A DNA stretch of 64,000 nucleotides from Acinetobacter gandensis (GCF_001678755.1 NZ_LZDS01000001.1:62001-126000), one strand, 5' to 3'. Positions 49,674 to 58,504 are shown, counted from the first letter of the stretch. The notes: generated by a model not told the origin, from the sequence alone. Translations and numbers: made by a program.

Positions 49674-50010
49674 ACCCCTTTTTATGTTTGGGTTTTATCA
49701 ATGCATGTCAGCTCATCTTGTTCTGAGTTATCGCTGAATGTTTTAAAAACGGGTTAAAATTTCCACAGTATTTTAGGTTATTTTTTTCACAATTTTTTCA
49801 AATAGATGTATGCAATTTGCAAATTTAACTAACAAATTATGCCTTATGGTCATTGTTTTTATATCAGTTTATCGCTTTTAAGTCTGAATCAAGCACTTAT
49901 CTTTAAATCAAGTTCATAATCCACCTTATATTAAGCTTATCTAAATTACCGAATTTTCAAGTGAAACATGACTCATTTTTAGTCTTATTTTTAAAATAAT
50001 AATTTTAAAA
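49674..50010. other. AT-rich gap, nothing recognised
   Basis: About 340 bases of A/T-rich sequence with runs of T and A and no plausible frame or strong hairpin. It must hold the promoter of the cyclase gene. Confidence 0.45.
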
Positions 50011-50288
50011 CTATCTTAGAATTTGAAGTTGCTCCATTAGCCAAGCGATGTATTTTTCTTGATCCATAAAATCGGGAGCACTGCCAGTATCAAGGCTATA
50101 AAACTGATGATTGAACTCAATGACAATTTGTTCAGTTAAATACCAATCTTCAATCATACGGAAATATTGACTAAAGAAAAAACGGTTTTTCCCCAATTAT
50201 TTAAGCTTTCCAAACGGGGATATTGACGGTTAGCGAGAAAATCGTGATAGACCTGCTGTATATCATCAAATACGTATATGCTGCGCAT
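50011..50288 (-). pseudogene. Small hypothetical gene broken by a one-base frameshift
   Basis: Two short frames on the minus strand join into one reading unit: the first begins at ATG 50288 (with GAGGT at 50297-50301 as ribosome-binding site) and runs MRSIYVFDDIQQVYHDFLAN to NNWGK; the second continues KNRFFFSQYFRMIEDWYLTEQ to the stop at 50011. The break is at a run of five A (plus strand T5 at 50186-50190); six A would give a continuous 92-residue protein with TGG GGA AAA AAC. I do not recognise the family. Either a true mutation, a sequencing error in a homopolymer, or a variable tract. It lies 80 bases after the next gene and might be co-transcribed. Confidence 0.65.
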
Positions 50289-50369
50289 GTAGGTTGACCT
50301 CGGGCAATGATGCAAAACGCTGCTTGCTATGACTTTAGCCAACCTATTTGAAAGTTAGATGACAATTCT

Positions 50370-51119
50370 CTAAAGCTTTTGTTTCAACTCCGTTCTGTTC
50401 TTTTGTCGAATCTGATCCATTTGCGTATTCAGTTGCAGCATCTCGCTATAAAGCTGATTAAACTGCTTCAATGGCTCATCTTCATAGAACATAAACAACT
50501 TATTTTTCTTTTCCCATTTATGTACTTTGATCACCTTAAAAATTTCATCTGCCTTAGCAAGACTTTGCTTTTCCAAATCAAATAAAGCATGAGATTCATC
50601 ACTATCACGGCTATCTCTTAAACTTTGGGTCATTTGTTGCCTAAAAATGTTCTTCACGGGTAAATGCTTCGCTTGTTCTAAGGCATTTTCTTCTTGCTGC
50701 GTCGTTTTTTGCTCATAAGCATCTACCACAGCATGAACCTGTTGCAACATTTGCTCGGTTTCTTGGTAGTTGTTTTTCTTATCTTTTACCAATCGATCTA
50801 TGTCGAGGAATTTGTCCCAGTTCAGAGCTTTTAAATCACGAATATATTGATTACGCGCTTCAGCACGTTGCAGCATTTGGCCTAAAATAAAGTCGGACAT
50901 GACTTTATAATCACCCTTTAAGCGAGCATCTGACAGATCTATCTCAATCGGTTTTTCCCAATTCTGTGCCTGCTGAAATATCTGTTCTGTCTTTTCAAGT
51001 AAAACAACTTGATAAGCATCAAATTGAGCGGCTTCTTTTTGTTGGGCTGAATATTGATAAAACATCCAACCAAAAACCAGCACGGTGGCACAAGCTAAAA
51101 TTATAAAGATACGCGGCAT
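50370..51119 (-). CDS. Membrane-anchored coiled-coil hypothetical protein
   Basis: A 249-residue protein of unknown family. It starts with one membrane helix (FIILACATVLVFGWMFYQY) and continues as a strongly helical, charged region with coiled-coil character: LEKTEQIFQQAQNWEKPIEI, TEQMLQQVHAVVDAYEQKTTQQEENALEQAK (in part), ending KFNQLYSEMLQLNTQMDQIRQKNRTELKQKL-like. A single-span anchor with a periplasmic or cytoplasmic coiled coil is the best description. It is upstream of the frameshifted small gene, in the same direction, 81 bases away, and may form a unit with it. Confidence 0.6.
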   Translation of the reverse strand: MPRIFIILACATVLVFGWMFYQYSAQQKEAAQFDAYQVVLLEKTEQIFQQAQNWEKPIEIDLSDARLKGDYKVMSDFILGQMLQRAEARNQYIRDLKALNWDKFLDIDRLVKDKKNNYQETEQMLQQVHAVVDAYEQKTTQQEENALEQAKHLPVKNIFRQQMTQSLRDSRDSDESHALFDLEKQSLAKADEIFKVIKVHKWEKKNKLFMFYEDEPLKQFNQLYSEMLQLNTQMDQIRQKNRTELKQKL

Positions 51120-51242
51120 ATTCAGCTCCGAATCCCCTTTTGATTATCATAACCAAAAATACAAAAATATGGCGATAAAATAAACAAATCTACTTTTCTC
51201 AAAATCAAACGCACCTCCAATGATCATTGCAGCAAACACATA

Positions 51243-51283
51243 AAAAAGGAAATTCATGGATTAAGCATGAATTTCCTTTTACG
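51243..51283 (-). terminator. Terminator of the secreted protein gene
   Basis: AAAAGGAAATTCATG-(7 bases)-CATGAATTTCCTTTT: a 15-bp perfect stem. On the minus strand it is followed by T residues. It lies about 22 bases after the stop at 51305. Confidence 0.85.
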
Positions 51284-51304
51284 TTTTGTAGAATGAAATG
51301 AATG

Positions 51305-51814
51305 TTATGGCGATGTTTTCGGGTTGATATTCAATTGGCGATCAATCGTACCCATGTTTATTTGGTCACGGCTAATTTGTACCGAAGTTGCATTACGATC
51401 GATACCAAACGGCTGCAACATAATATACAGACCATTGCGTGGATCGGAAGATTGAAGACCTGCAGCAATATCTAACACGTGTTGCTGCATCAAAGGCGAT
51501 AAATTGGACATGTCTGGCATTGCTGCGGCAGGTAAAATATCCATGTTCGATACAATCGTTGCATCGACACCTTTATTTTGCGTGTCACGCTCAAGCTCCA
51601 TGACACGGTGCTGTAATGCTTTACGACGATCGACCTGTTCTTGATATTCAACAATACCAGTTTCAGCACGCATTTCACGCTCTGCCATAATGGTTAAAGC
51701 AGGCATTTGTATCGCTTCTTGCTGTTCATCTGTATTCGTTGCAGCAAAAGTAGATGATGCTGAAAGAGTGGCACTAGCAAAAAGCAAAACGGCAACAGAT
51801 TTTGGGAGAGTCAT
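51305..51814 (-). CDS. Secreted hypothetical protein
   Basis: A 169-residue protein from the ATG at 51814 (a second ATG one codon upstream is also possible). It has a Sec signal peptide (MTLPKSVAVLLFASATLSASSTFAA) with cleavage near residue 25. The mature part is acidic and helical, with ALQHRVMELERDTQNKG, MDILPAAAMPDMSNLSPLMQQHVLD and a C-terminal polar tail. No Cys. I do not recognise the family. It stands alone with a strong terminator downstream. Confidence 0.65.
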   Translation of the reverse strand: MTLPKSVAVLLFASATLSASSTFAATNTDEQQEAIQMPALTIMAEREMRAETGIVEYQEQVDRRKALQHRVMELERDTQNKGVDATIVSNMDILPAAAMPDMSNLSPLMQQHVLDIAAGLQSSDPRNGLYIMLQPFGIDRNATSVQISRDQINMGTIDRQLNINPKTSP

Positions 51815-51817
51815 CAT

Positions 51818-52055
51818 GTTGAATTCCGAGCAAATTGACGAAAAAGTGAAGCACCAAATAGTGCATTTTGAAGTCTATATTGTACAACAAATCATCAATT
51901 TTACGTTTTGAAGCCCGACAAACGGCATATTATGCCGTCATGAGTACACGTTTAATTTTGAATTCAAAGTGTTAGTTTTTTTGGAACACATTTTTATCTA
52001 CATTTTGAATTCAAAATCAAAATACCGAGTATATTTAGCTAGGTTAATTTCAAAC
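51818..52055. other. Short intergenic gap
   Basis: About 240 bases without a gene. It includes the upstream region of the secreted protein gene and the downstream end of the methyltransferase gene. A TTTGAATTC repeat (three copies of GAATTC-like, at about 51959 and 52004) is seen; nothing else. Confidence 0.4.
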
Positions 52056-52799
52056 TCATTGTTGAGATACGCTGCCAATGCGTAATAGAACTGGAAAATG
52101 TAACTGATATTGTTGCTTATTCTGCTGCTGAAAAAAATCGAGCAATGCTGCAAGAGGCTGTTGCTCGGGATGCAGCTTTTGATAATGTTTTAAGCCTGAC
52201 CATGTTTGTAGATAATTCAATATCTGCTGAGCGGGCCATGCATAATCCAAACTCAATGTCGGCGTTGTATATTCATGAAACGGAAAAGGAATCGTTTGAT
52301 AGCTTTCATCAATATAGCGACGTTCTGCATCCCAATATCCCTTTAAAGTTTCGAAATACAATTGTTGGAGCAGCTCATTCAATTCTGTTTGTTCCGCTTG
52401 AATCAAACCATAACCAATGACTGCAATCACGCCATTAGCTTTAAGTACGCGTTTTACTTCGGTATAAAAACTATCAAAATCAAACCAGTGAATCGCTTGT
52501 GCTACCGTCACTAAATCCACGCTTTGGCTTGGCAAAGGACACTCAGCTGCTTGAGCAGCCTCATAATGTACATTGGCTAAATGCGGAGCCTCCGCCAATT
52601 GAGCTGCACTTAAATCAGTCGCTAAGATTTGTTGAAAATGGGGAGCCAGTCGTTGGGTAAATTGACCAGAACCTGCCCCACAATCCCAAGCCAGCTCTCG
52701 TCTATTTACATATTTTAATATCGTTTCCACGATAGCTGGAGAATAATCCGGCCGAGCACGTTGATATTGTTTGCTATCATCAGAAAAGAGATCTTTCAT
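52056..52799 (-). CDS. Class I SAM-dependent methyltransferase
   Basis: A 247-residue protein of the Methyltransf_11/25 type. Motif I is AWDCGAGSGQFTQRLAPHF near residues 38-55, motif II is ILATDLSAAQLAEA, and motif IV is SVDLVTVAQAIHWFDFDSFYTEVKRVLK (in part), where AIHWFD is typical of the trans-aconitate 2-methyltransferase/YcgJ-like branch. It has a C-terminal helical extension with YQTIPFPFHEY and LLDFFQQQNKQQYQLHFPVLL. The substrate cannot be told from sequence. It stands alone. Confidence 0.8.
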   Translation of the reverse strand: MKDLFSDDSKQYQRARPDYSPAIVETILKYVNRRELAWDCGAGSGQFTQRLAPHFQQILATDLSAAQLAEAPHLANVHYEAAQAAECPLPSQSVDLVTVAQAIHWFDFDSFYTEVKRVLKANGVIAVIGYGLIQAEQTELNELLQQLYFETLKGYWDAERRYIDESYQTIPFPFHEYTTPTLSLDYAWPAQQILNYLQTWSGLKHYQKLHPEQQPLAALLDFFQQQNKQQYQLHFPVLLRIGSVSQQ

Positions 52800-52899
52800 T
52801 TAGAATATTCATTGGTTATTTTTCATCAGTCTAATATAGTTTTTACTGCTTAAAACTTGAACTTAAGTCATAGCATTAAAGTAAAAATGATGTGTGAAC

Positions 52900-53613
52900 T
52901 TACTGAATCACGTTCTGAATATAAAAGCTCGTTTGTGCAATGGGTTCCAATTGATCATTCATTTGATAATATTTCACATCATAATGACCGGGCTTCCAAC
53001 CTGCGACAGGGCTGAAACTTACCCAATTTTTCTCACGCTGAGCACTTACCCGCTGCGGCATAAAAAATAGCACTTCTCCAGTAGTTTGATTGCTCCAGCG
53101 TACAAAAACTTGTTCATTACTCGGTGTTTTACCTAATGTATCAAAGTGAGCAAATAGCTGTTGTCCTTTGTAAATATCACGTGGTAATACATTTTCGCCC
53201 CCATACTCTTGGTGTGCCATAACCGTGGCTCGTCCACTCATTGGCTCGTCAGGTTTATTTTTAGCATCAACAAACTCACCCACTAAATGCTTTGCAAATT
53301 CATGCTTGTTTCGAATGGCCGATAAATCATACCCAGAAAATGCTTGCTGCAAATATTGATCCATTTGCTTTGATGTCGCCTGATCAATGACTGCATTCAC
53401 TTGAGTCATTTGATTTTTTAGTTGCTGTTGTAATTCAATATTATTTTCAGATTGCACCGGTATATGTTGCTGAAAATTTTGAATAAAGTGATTCCCTGTC
53501 TGATCGTTATTACTTTCTATAACGATGGGTTCAGATGCAGTATTGGATGGGGCTATGAAATAACCCAATCCAAAACAGACGAGGCCAATCGCTATTGGCA
53601 TCAAAAATTTCAT
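52900..53613 (-). CDS. Secreted or membrane-anchored hypothetical protein
   Basis: A 237-residue protein of unknown family. One N-terminal hydrophobic stretch (FLMPIAIGLVCFGLGYFIA) serves as anchor or uncleaved signal. Then come a Gln/Asn-rich helical region and a beta-rich C-terminal domain with FVRWSNQTTGEVLFFMPQRV and WVSFSPVAGWKPGHYDVKYYQM, which look like an Ig- or YkwD-like strand pattern rather than an enzyme. It starts five bases after the lipoprotein gene stop, so the two are co-transcribed. Confidence 0.65.
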   Translation of the reverse strand: MKFLMPIAIGLVCFGLGYFIAPSNTASEPIVIESNNDQTGNHFIQNFQQHIPVQSENNIELQQQLKNQMTQVNAVIDQATSKQMDQYLQQAFSGYDLSAIRNKHEFAKHLVGEFVDAKNKPDEPMSGRATVMAHQEYGGENVLPRDIYKGQQLFAHFDTLGKTPSNEQVFVRWSNQTTGEVLFFMPQRVSAQREKNWVSFSPVAGWKPGHYDVKYYQMNDQLEPIAQTSFYIQNVIQ

Positions 53614-53618
53614 CGTTT

Positions 53619-54068
53619 TTAATTACACGTTATTGTTTCAGTTACATTATTAGCGAGCGTTATTTTCAGACTTCCACTGGTAAATAAAGCCCCCTTATTC
53701 AGTTGTTCTTTGGTTAGATTACTACCTGACAACAATCTTAATCCTTCTGAGGTACAAATACCTGTCTGAGTATCATTCGTGAGCTTTAATACACAGCCAG
53801 CTGTTGTCACTTTATGGGTATTTGCTATAGGCTCAGCACATACTGCTGTAATCACGTTTGTAGATGGTGTTTTAAGATCACATGCTGAACAATCTTGACT
53901 CGCACCACCACACGCATTTGCTGCTTTTTCACTGCGACAAATATATGTCTGAGTACCAAAAGTAAATTCTTTTTCATATGAAGAATTAAAACTGCCACTA
54001 CTTCCACCACCACATGCCGTTAATACAGCACTTGTCATTACGGTTAAAGCCATTACTATTTTTTTCAT
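53619..54068 (-). CDS. Cysteine-containing predicted lipoprotein
   Basis: A 149-residue protein from the ATG at 54068 (MKKIVMALTVMTSAVLTAC); the frame opens a few codons earlier. The lipobox is VLTAC with a following GGGSSGS linker. The mature domain has seven Cys beyond the lipid Cys (CRSEKAANACGGASQDCSACDLK, CAEP, GCVLK, ICTSEG, TITC), suggesting disulfides in the periplasm. It may be related to Acinetobacter small secreted Cys-rich proteins. It is the first gene of a pair with the hypothetical at 52900; the spacing is five bases. Confidence 0.7.
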   Translation of the reverse strand: MKKIVMALTVMTSAVLTACGGGSSGSFNSSYEKEFTFGTQTYICRSEKAANACGGASQDCSACDLKTPSTNVITAVCAEPIANTHKVTTAGCVLKLTNDTQTGICTSEGLRLLSGSNLTKEQLNKGALFTSGSLKITLANNVTETITCN

Positions 54069-54181
54069 ATTCATCGTCATACCTTATATTTTTTAAAATT
54101 TTTTAGCTATCGGTCAAATTATATTCGGTCGATTGTATTAGTTGCATTGCACAATTGATCAACAAAACTAAATCTGAGACG

Positions 54182-54216
54182 AAAAAAAACCTCAAACAAT
54201 GTTTGAGGTTTTTTTG
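54182..54216. terminator. Bidirectional terminator
   Basis: AAAACCTCAAAC-AAT-GTTTGAGGTTTT, a long stem between an A run and a T run; on the minus strand it ends the first tRNA-Phe gene. Confidence 0.9.
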
Positions 54217-54220
54217 AATA

Positions 54221-54296
54221 TGGTGGCGAGACCCAGGATCGAACTGGGGACACACGGATTTTCAATCCGTTGCTCTACCTACTGAGCTATCACGCC
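54221..54296 (-). tRNA. tRNA-Phe (GAA), copy 1
   Basis: A 76-base tRNA with encoded CCA; anticodon loop TTGAAAA gives GAA. The acceptor arms GGCGTGA and TCTCGCC pair except position 5-68, which is T-T. Followed by its own terminator. Confidence 0.95.
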
Positions 54297-54306
54297 GATG
54301 CGGTGT

Positions 54307-54335
54307 ATTAAGCCGTATCTCAGTTAATTAGTCAA
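54307..54335 (-). promoter_or_regulatory. Promoter of tRNA-Phe copy 1
   Basis: TTGACT, a 17-base spacer and CTTAAT on the minus strand, with TAATAC directly after, 10 bases before the tRNA. Confidence 0.6.
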
Positions 54336-54375
54336 TCATATTTATAAAAATATTTTTTGTATGCATAAATTTTAG

Positions 54376-54405
54376 GCAAAAAAAATCCCTGATGGGATCA
54401 GGGAT
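54376..54405 (-). terminator. Terminator of tRNA-Phe copy 2
   Basis: AATCCCTGAT-GGG-ATCAGGGATT stem with a T run on the minus strand. Confidence 0.85.
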
Positions 54406-54432
54406 TGATAAACTGAAAATCAGTTTTGAATA

Positions 54433-54508
54433 TGGTGGCGAGACCCAGGATCGAACTGGGGACACACGGATTTTCAATCCGTTGCTCTACCTACTGAGCT
54501 ATCACGCC
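54433..54508 (-). tRNA. tRNA-Phe (GAA), copy 2
   Basis: Identical in the mature part to copy 1, 212 bases away, including the position 5-68 T-T mismatch. It has its own promoter and terminator, so the two are a tandem duplication rather than one transcript. Confidence 0.95.
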
Positions 54509-54518
54509 GATGGGGCGT

Positions 54519-54547
54519 ATTAAACAATTTAAGCTGGATGCCGTCAA
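54519..54547 (-). promoter_or_regulatory. Promoter of tRNA-Phe copy 2
   Basis: TTGACG, a 17-base spacer and TTTAAT, followed by AC and then the tRNA 10 bases later; the same layout as before copy 1. Confidence 0.7.
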
Positions 54548-54650
54548 GCATAAGCATGGGCTTTTTTCTCAAATGTTTATTTTTAAATCAATATTTCACA
54601 CTAATCGCTTACTTTTTGTCTTATTTACATTTAAATCTGAGTTAATTTAA

Positions 54651-55040
54651 TTATTCAGCTGCGTCAATTTTACCAATGTGTGCTAAACAACGATGAATCG
54701 CGCCACAACCTGGCTCGAAGGTTTTTACACCTTTTTCTTCTTCCATACGTGTCGCTTCACTCACTAGACGTTCTGCAACACCGCGGCCTCGGTTAGCTGG
54801 ATGTACTACGATATATTCCAAGGTTTTACTTTCACCTTGGCCGCTACACCAAATGGCACCAATCAATTTTGTATTAAATTCTGCAGTGTAAACTAAGGTA
54901 TACTGAGCTAAGTTCTGCTCAAGTTGTTCAATGGCATCTGAACCGTCGCTAAATTCTGGGCTCGTGTCATACAGTCGCTCAAGCTGGCTGCGCACTTCAT
55001 CATTTTCTAAAGAAGTATAGGCATGTACGGTAATAGGCAT
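54651..55040 (-). CDS. GNAT acetyltransferase, PanZ-like
   Basis: A 129-residue single-domain GNAT protein. The acetyl-CoA loop is VVHPANRGRGVAERLVSEA (motif A, with R-G-R-G-V-A) near residues 77-96, and the entry AQYTLVYTAEFNTKLIGAIWCSG provides strands 2-4. The size, the PEFSDGSDAIEQLEQNLAQY lead and the position of the loop resemble PanZ/PanM, which senses CoA and helps activate aspartate decarboxylase PanD. No panD lies nearby, so the assignment rests on family resemblance; another N-acetyltransferase is possible. Its C-terminus is short (IDAAE). Divergent from hisB. Confidence 0.7.
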   Translation of the reverse strand: MPITVHAYTSLENDEVRSQLERLYDTSPEFSDGSDAIEQLEQNLAQYTLVYTAEFNTKLIGAIWCSGQGESKTLEYIVVHPANRGRGVAERLVSEATRMEEEKGVKTFEPGCGAIHRCLAHIGKIDAAE

Positions 55041-55137
55041 TGATAAACCCTCCTGAGCAATCTAATATGCGGTGACTTTTCGTCACGGCGAAAACATTTT
55101 TACATCAATCATTTTGACGTATTTGAGGAACGTGTCT

Positions 55138-55731
55138 ATGACCGATCGTATCAGTGAAGTAGTAAGAAACACTAACGAAACCAAAATTCGAGTTCGCGTG
55201 AATCTTGATGGTTCTGGTCAAGGCACTTTAAACACTGGTGTTCCATTTTTAGATCATATGATTGATCAAATCAAGCGACATGGTCTGTTTGATATTGATA
55301 TTCATTGTGATGGTGATCTTGAAATTGACGACCATCATACCGTAGAAGACTGCGGTATTACACTCGGACAGGCGTTTGCACAAGCACTTGGCAACAAAAA
55401 GGGCTTAAAACGCTACGGTCATTTTTATGCACCGCTTGATGAGTCGTTAAGCCGTGTTGTGGTTGACTTATCTGGTCGTCCAGGCCTATGGATGGATATT
55501 CCATTTACACGTGCTCGTATTGGTACATTTGACGTTGACTTATTCTCTGAGTTTTTCCAAGGCTTTGTGAACCACGCGTTAATGACGCTACACATTGATA
55601 ACTTAAAAGGTAAAAACAGCCATCACCAAATTGAAAGTGTGTTTAAAGCATTTGCACGCGCACTTCGTATGGCATGTGAAATTGACCCTCGTGCAGAGAA
55701 TACTGTCGCTTCAACCAAAGGAACATTGTAA
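55138..55731 (+). CDS. hisB: Imidazoleglycerol-phosphate dehydratase
   Basis: HisB (197 aa, monofunctional form) dehydrates imidazoleglycerol phosphate in histidine synthesis. The start is the ATG at 55138 ([19 protein letters not shown]); the frame extends 22 codons up but without coding character. The two metal-binding DHHT-type motifs are [17 protein letters not shown] and [20 protein letters not shown], and the substrate site includes [19 protein letters not shown]. It ends on the first base of hisH (stop-start overlap TAATG), so the two are coupled. Confidence 0.96.
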   Translation: MTDRISEVVRNTNETKIRVRVNLDGSGQGTLNTGVPFLDHMIDQIKRHGLFDIDIHCDGDLEIDDHHTVEDCGITLGQAFAQALGNKKGLKRYGHFYAPLDESLSRVVVDLSGRPGLWMDIPFTRARIGTFDVDLFSEFFQGFVNHALMTLHIDNLKGKNSHHQIESVFKAFARALRMACEIDPRAENTVASTKGTL

Positions 55732-56348
55732 TGACCCGTATTGCCCTTCTTGACTATGGCATGGGAAATCTTCACTCAGCTGCAAAAGCACTCGAACACG
55801 TCGGTGCAACGGTTGATGTGACCAATGATCCAAAGCTGATTGCTCAAGCAGATAAAATTGTATTTCCTGGTGTAGGCGCAATGCGTGATTGCATGCAAGG
55901 GATGCATGAAGCGGGTATTGATGAAGTTGTTCGCAATGCTGCATTCAATAAGCCTGTACTCGCAATCTGTGTGGGTATGCAAGCCTTGATGCAACACTCT
56001 GAAGAAAATGGTGGTGCAGATGCACTCGGTATTTTTGAAGGTGTGGTAAAACGTTTTCCTGATGTAGACGGTTTAAAAGTTCCACACATGGGCTGGAACC
56101 AAGTACATCAAGCTGATCCAAGCCATCCAATGTGGAAAAACATTGAACAAGATGCACGTTTTTACTTTGTACATAGCTTCTATGTTGAACCGAAAGATCC
56201 AGCTATTGTTGCTGCTACCTGTGACTATGGTTTGCAATTCTGTACCGCAATTCACAAGGAAAACTTGTTTGCGACACAATTCCACCCAGAAAAAAGTCAT
56301 ACAGCGGGTCTACAATTGCTGAAAAACTTTGTGGAATGGGATATTTAA
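55731..56348 (+). CDS. hisH: Imidazole glycerol phosphate synthase, glutaminase subunit
   Basis: HisH (205 aa) supplies ammonia from glutamine to HisF. Class I glutamine amidotransferase residues are present: nucleophile Cys in [17 protein letters not shown] near residue 82, and the His-Glu pair in [21 protein letters not shown] near residues 182-184. It begins at the base that ends hisB. A strong terminator follows, so the next genes have their own transcript. HisF, its obligatory partner, is not in the window. Confidence 0.96.
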   Translation: MTRIALLDYGMGNLHSAAKALEHVGATVDVTNDPKLIAQADKIVFPGVGAMRDCMQGMHEAGIDEVVRNAAFNKPVLAICVGMQALMQHSEENGGADALGIFEGVVKRFPDVDGLKVPHMGWNQVHQADPSHPMWKNIEQDARFYFVHSFYVEPKDPAIVAATCDYGLQFCTAIHKENLFATQFHPEKSHTAGLQLLKNFVEWDI

Positions 56349-56365
56349 AGTTCCGTCCCATCCAA

Positions 56366-56394
56366 AAAAGCCCGCACCTTGCGGGCTTTTTTGT
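56366..56394. terminator. hisBH terminator
   Basis: AGCCCGC-ACCTT-GCGGGCT with T run on the plus strand and A run before; 20 bases after the hisH stop. Confidence 0.9.
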
Positions 56395-56479
56395 ACTGTT
56401 TATTTTTCATCCTTTTATTTTCTACATATTCATTTTAGAATTTGCCTACTTATAAAAATACCAAAGCCTAGGAATAATA

Positions 56480-56986
56480 ATGAATACCTTCACATCTGAC
56501 TCACCTACCCAAGCCAGTGGTCGCTTTAGCCGTCGCGCTTATCTTGCTTGGAATCTACTCCTCGGCATTATTTTTATGCTGATTGCTGTTGTGGTCGCCC
56601 TACTCACTCCCGGCGCTCAAAATAGCCTTACTGAAGGAGCAATGTCGACGCCACTCATGATTATTTTCTTTATCATGTACGCCATTGCGATTTATTACAG
56701 CGTCATTTTCTTAATTCGACGTTTACATGACCGTGACCATTCTGGATGGCTTGCCCTACTAATATTAGTCCCTGTGCTGAATATTTTGTTTGCGCTCTAT
56801 GTATTATTTGCCCCTGGTAATAGCGGTAGCAATACATTTGGACAACCACGCCCGACCAAAGGCTGGGAAACAGTGCTGGCAGTTTTGTATATTGTCGTGT
56901 TTGTTATTGGCATACTCGCTGCGATCATGGTTCCGTCTTACCAAGACTATGTGATCCGATCACAACAAGCTACGATTCAAGAATAA
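56480..56986 (+). CDS. DUF805 membrane protein
   Basis: A 168-residue inner-membrane protein of the DUF805 family. A polar lead with SGRFSRRAYLAWNLLLGIIF is followed by four membrane helices (about 25-47, 60-82, 92-112, 133-150). The conserved RRLHDRDHSGWLALLILVPVLN lies after helix 2 and matches the DUF805 core R-R-L-H-D-x-x-x-S-G-W. The function is unknown. It has a paralogue at 57205 and its own terminator; both sit between hisH and hisA. Confidence 0.88.
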   Translation: MNTFTSDSPTQASGRFSRRAYLAWNLLLGIIFMLIAVVVALLTPGAQNSLTEGAMSTPLMIIFFIMYAIAIYYSVIFLIRRLHDRDHSGWLALLILVPVLNILFALYVLFAPGNSGSNTFGQPRPTKGWETVLAVLYIVVFVIGILAAIMVPSYQDYVIRSQQATIQE

Positions 56987-57036
56987 TCCTTATATGTCGT
57001 GTATATCTGCATAAACAGCAACACATATTCTAAGAC

Positions 57037-57060
57037 AAGCTCACTCAGGTGAGCTTTTTT
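57037..57060 (+). terminator. Terminator after first DUF805 gene
   Basis: AAGCTCAC-TCAG-GTGAGCTT followed by TTTTTT, 50 bases after the stop. Confidence 0.85.
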
Positions 57061-57204
57061 ATACTTTGCCTTTATAATCAACGCGCTTTTTATGTTCAGG
57101 ATAAATCCTGCCATTTTCACATTTTTATGTCGTTTTTAGCTCATTAGTTGTGTCTAAAAATGAATGATAACAATACTTTTTAAGATAATTTAAGATCATT
57201 AAAT

Positions 57205-57678
57205 ATGAATAATTCACCCAATATAAACTCTGGCTGGAACCGTGACGGTCGGTTTAATCGCATGTCATTTATCGGTTGGAATACCTTTTATGGTCTGATG
57301 CTGACGTTAGTCATGCTGGTCATTGTTATTATGATGCCAAATACCATGAATGCCTTAATGGCTTATGCTGAAAATCCGATATTACAAGGCTTTGCACTTG
57401 GTTTTAATATTTTACTTTTAATTCCTTTGATGATTTTCTCAGCGCGTCGTTTACATGACTTCAATATGTCGGGCTGGTTTGCGCTTTTACAGCTGATCCC
57501 ATTGCTCAATATTATTATATTTATTGCAATCATACTCATCCCGGGTACTGCAACTGCCAATCAATATGGCGAGCCACGTGAATCAAAAACATGGGAAGTG
57601 GTTTTGGCCTTTTTATTTTTAGGTCTATTCTTCTTAATATTGGTTAACCTACTCTTTACCCTTAAATATTTCTTTTAA
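57205..57678 (+). CDS. DUF805 membrane protein, second copy
   Basis: A 157-residue paralogue of the gene at 56480. It has NRDGRFNRMSFIGWNTFYGLML in the lead, four membrane helices, and the core FSARRLHDFNMSGWFALLQLIPLLN; about half of the positions agree between the two copies by eye. Function unknown. A hairpin of 8 bp (TATACCGC.../...GCGGTATA, 57704-57736) follows without a T run. Confidence 0.88.
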   Translation: MNNSPNINSGWNRDGRFNRMSFIGWNTFYGLMLTLVMLVIVIMMPNTMNALMAYAENPILQGFALGFNILLLIPLMIFSARRLHDFNMSGWFALLQLIPLLNIIIFIAIILIPGTATANQYGEPRESKTWEVVLAFLFLGLFFLILVNLLFTLKYFF

Positions 57679-57832
57679 TTAACCTACTTCATTGATGTAA
57701 ATATATACCGCTTTGAATCACCTTCAGCGCGGTATAAATGCATTTAGTATGTAAGTTTCACCCACAACAGCTTGATTGCTTTTCAGGTTTAAACTGACTA
57801 GGCTCAACAGATAAAATCTTGAACGAATACTC

Positions 57833-58504
57833 ATGAACGATGCTGTACAACCGCAAATTTTGCCATCTAAAGAACAAATTAAAAGCTTTCCACTTTTTCA
57901 AAATTTAGCTTTCGAACAAATTCATGTAATTCACTGCTTAGAACAGTGTCTAACTTGGGCAGAACAACTAAATACAGCAGCCGTACTGGGTTTTGATTCT
58001 GAGTCAAAACCAATCTTCAATAAAGGCGAGGTTTCAACAGGGCCTCATTTAATTCAATTGGCAACTGCACAGTATGCGTGGCTATTTCAAATGAATGAAG
58101 AAACATGGACATTTTTAAAACCGATTTTTAGTAATCGCGATCAAATCAAAGTTGGCTTTGGCTTAAAAAATGATGCACATTTATTTCGTAAAAAAAGTGT
58201 TGAGCTTAATAGTGTCTTAGAACTTTCTAAGTGCTTTACATCTTTTGGTTTAACCCAGCCTGTAGGTTTAAAAAATGCCATGGCGTTGCTTTTTGCGGTC
58301 AATTTTCCGAAGTCTAAATCAGTCAGCACTTCTAATTGGGCCAAAAAACGCTTAAGCCCAGAACAAATTCGTTATGCAGCAGCAGATGCCTATGCACCAG
58401 TACTGGTATTCGAAGAATTATTACAACGTGGACTCTTGCCTAAAACCATTCCAAATACCTCTTTAAAGCTACGTATTAGACCCAACAAATCAAATAAACC
58501 ATAA
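57833..58504 (+). CDS. 3'-5' exonuclease domain protein (DEDDy, RNase D-like)
   Basis: A 223-residue protein with a single RNase D-type exonuclease domain. The metal-binding residues are Asp55 and Glu57 (LGFDSESKPIF), Asp114 (GFGLKNDAHLF) and Asp185 with Tyr181 in the YAAADAYAPV motif that defines the DEDDy subgroup. The helix-turn region with LTQPVGLKNAMALL is also typical. There is no HRDC domain, unlike full-length RNase D. It may process structured RNA ends or degrade DNA; the substrate is unknown. It stands between the DUF805 genes and a repeat protein, with no operon evident. Confidence 0.85.
   Translation: MNDAVQPQILPSKEQIKSFPLFQNLAFEQIHVIHCLEQCLTWAEQLNTAAVLGFDSESKPIFNKGEVSTGPHLIQLATAQYAWLFQMNEETWTFLKPIFSNRDQIKVGFGLKNDAHLFRKKSVELNSVLELSKCFTSFGLTQPVGLKNAMALLFAVNFPKSKSVSTSNWAKKRLSPEQIRYAAADAYAPVLVFEELLQRGLLPKTIPNTSLKLRIRPNKSNKP

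Noticed and set aside
54221..54508. Repeats at tRNA-Phe considered as CRISPR or attachment-site repeats
   Set aside because: Only two copies, fully explained by tandem tRNA genes with own promoters and terminators; no integrase nearby.
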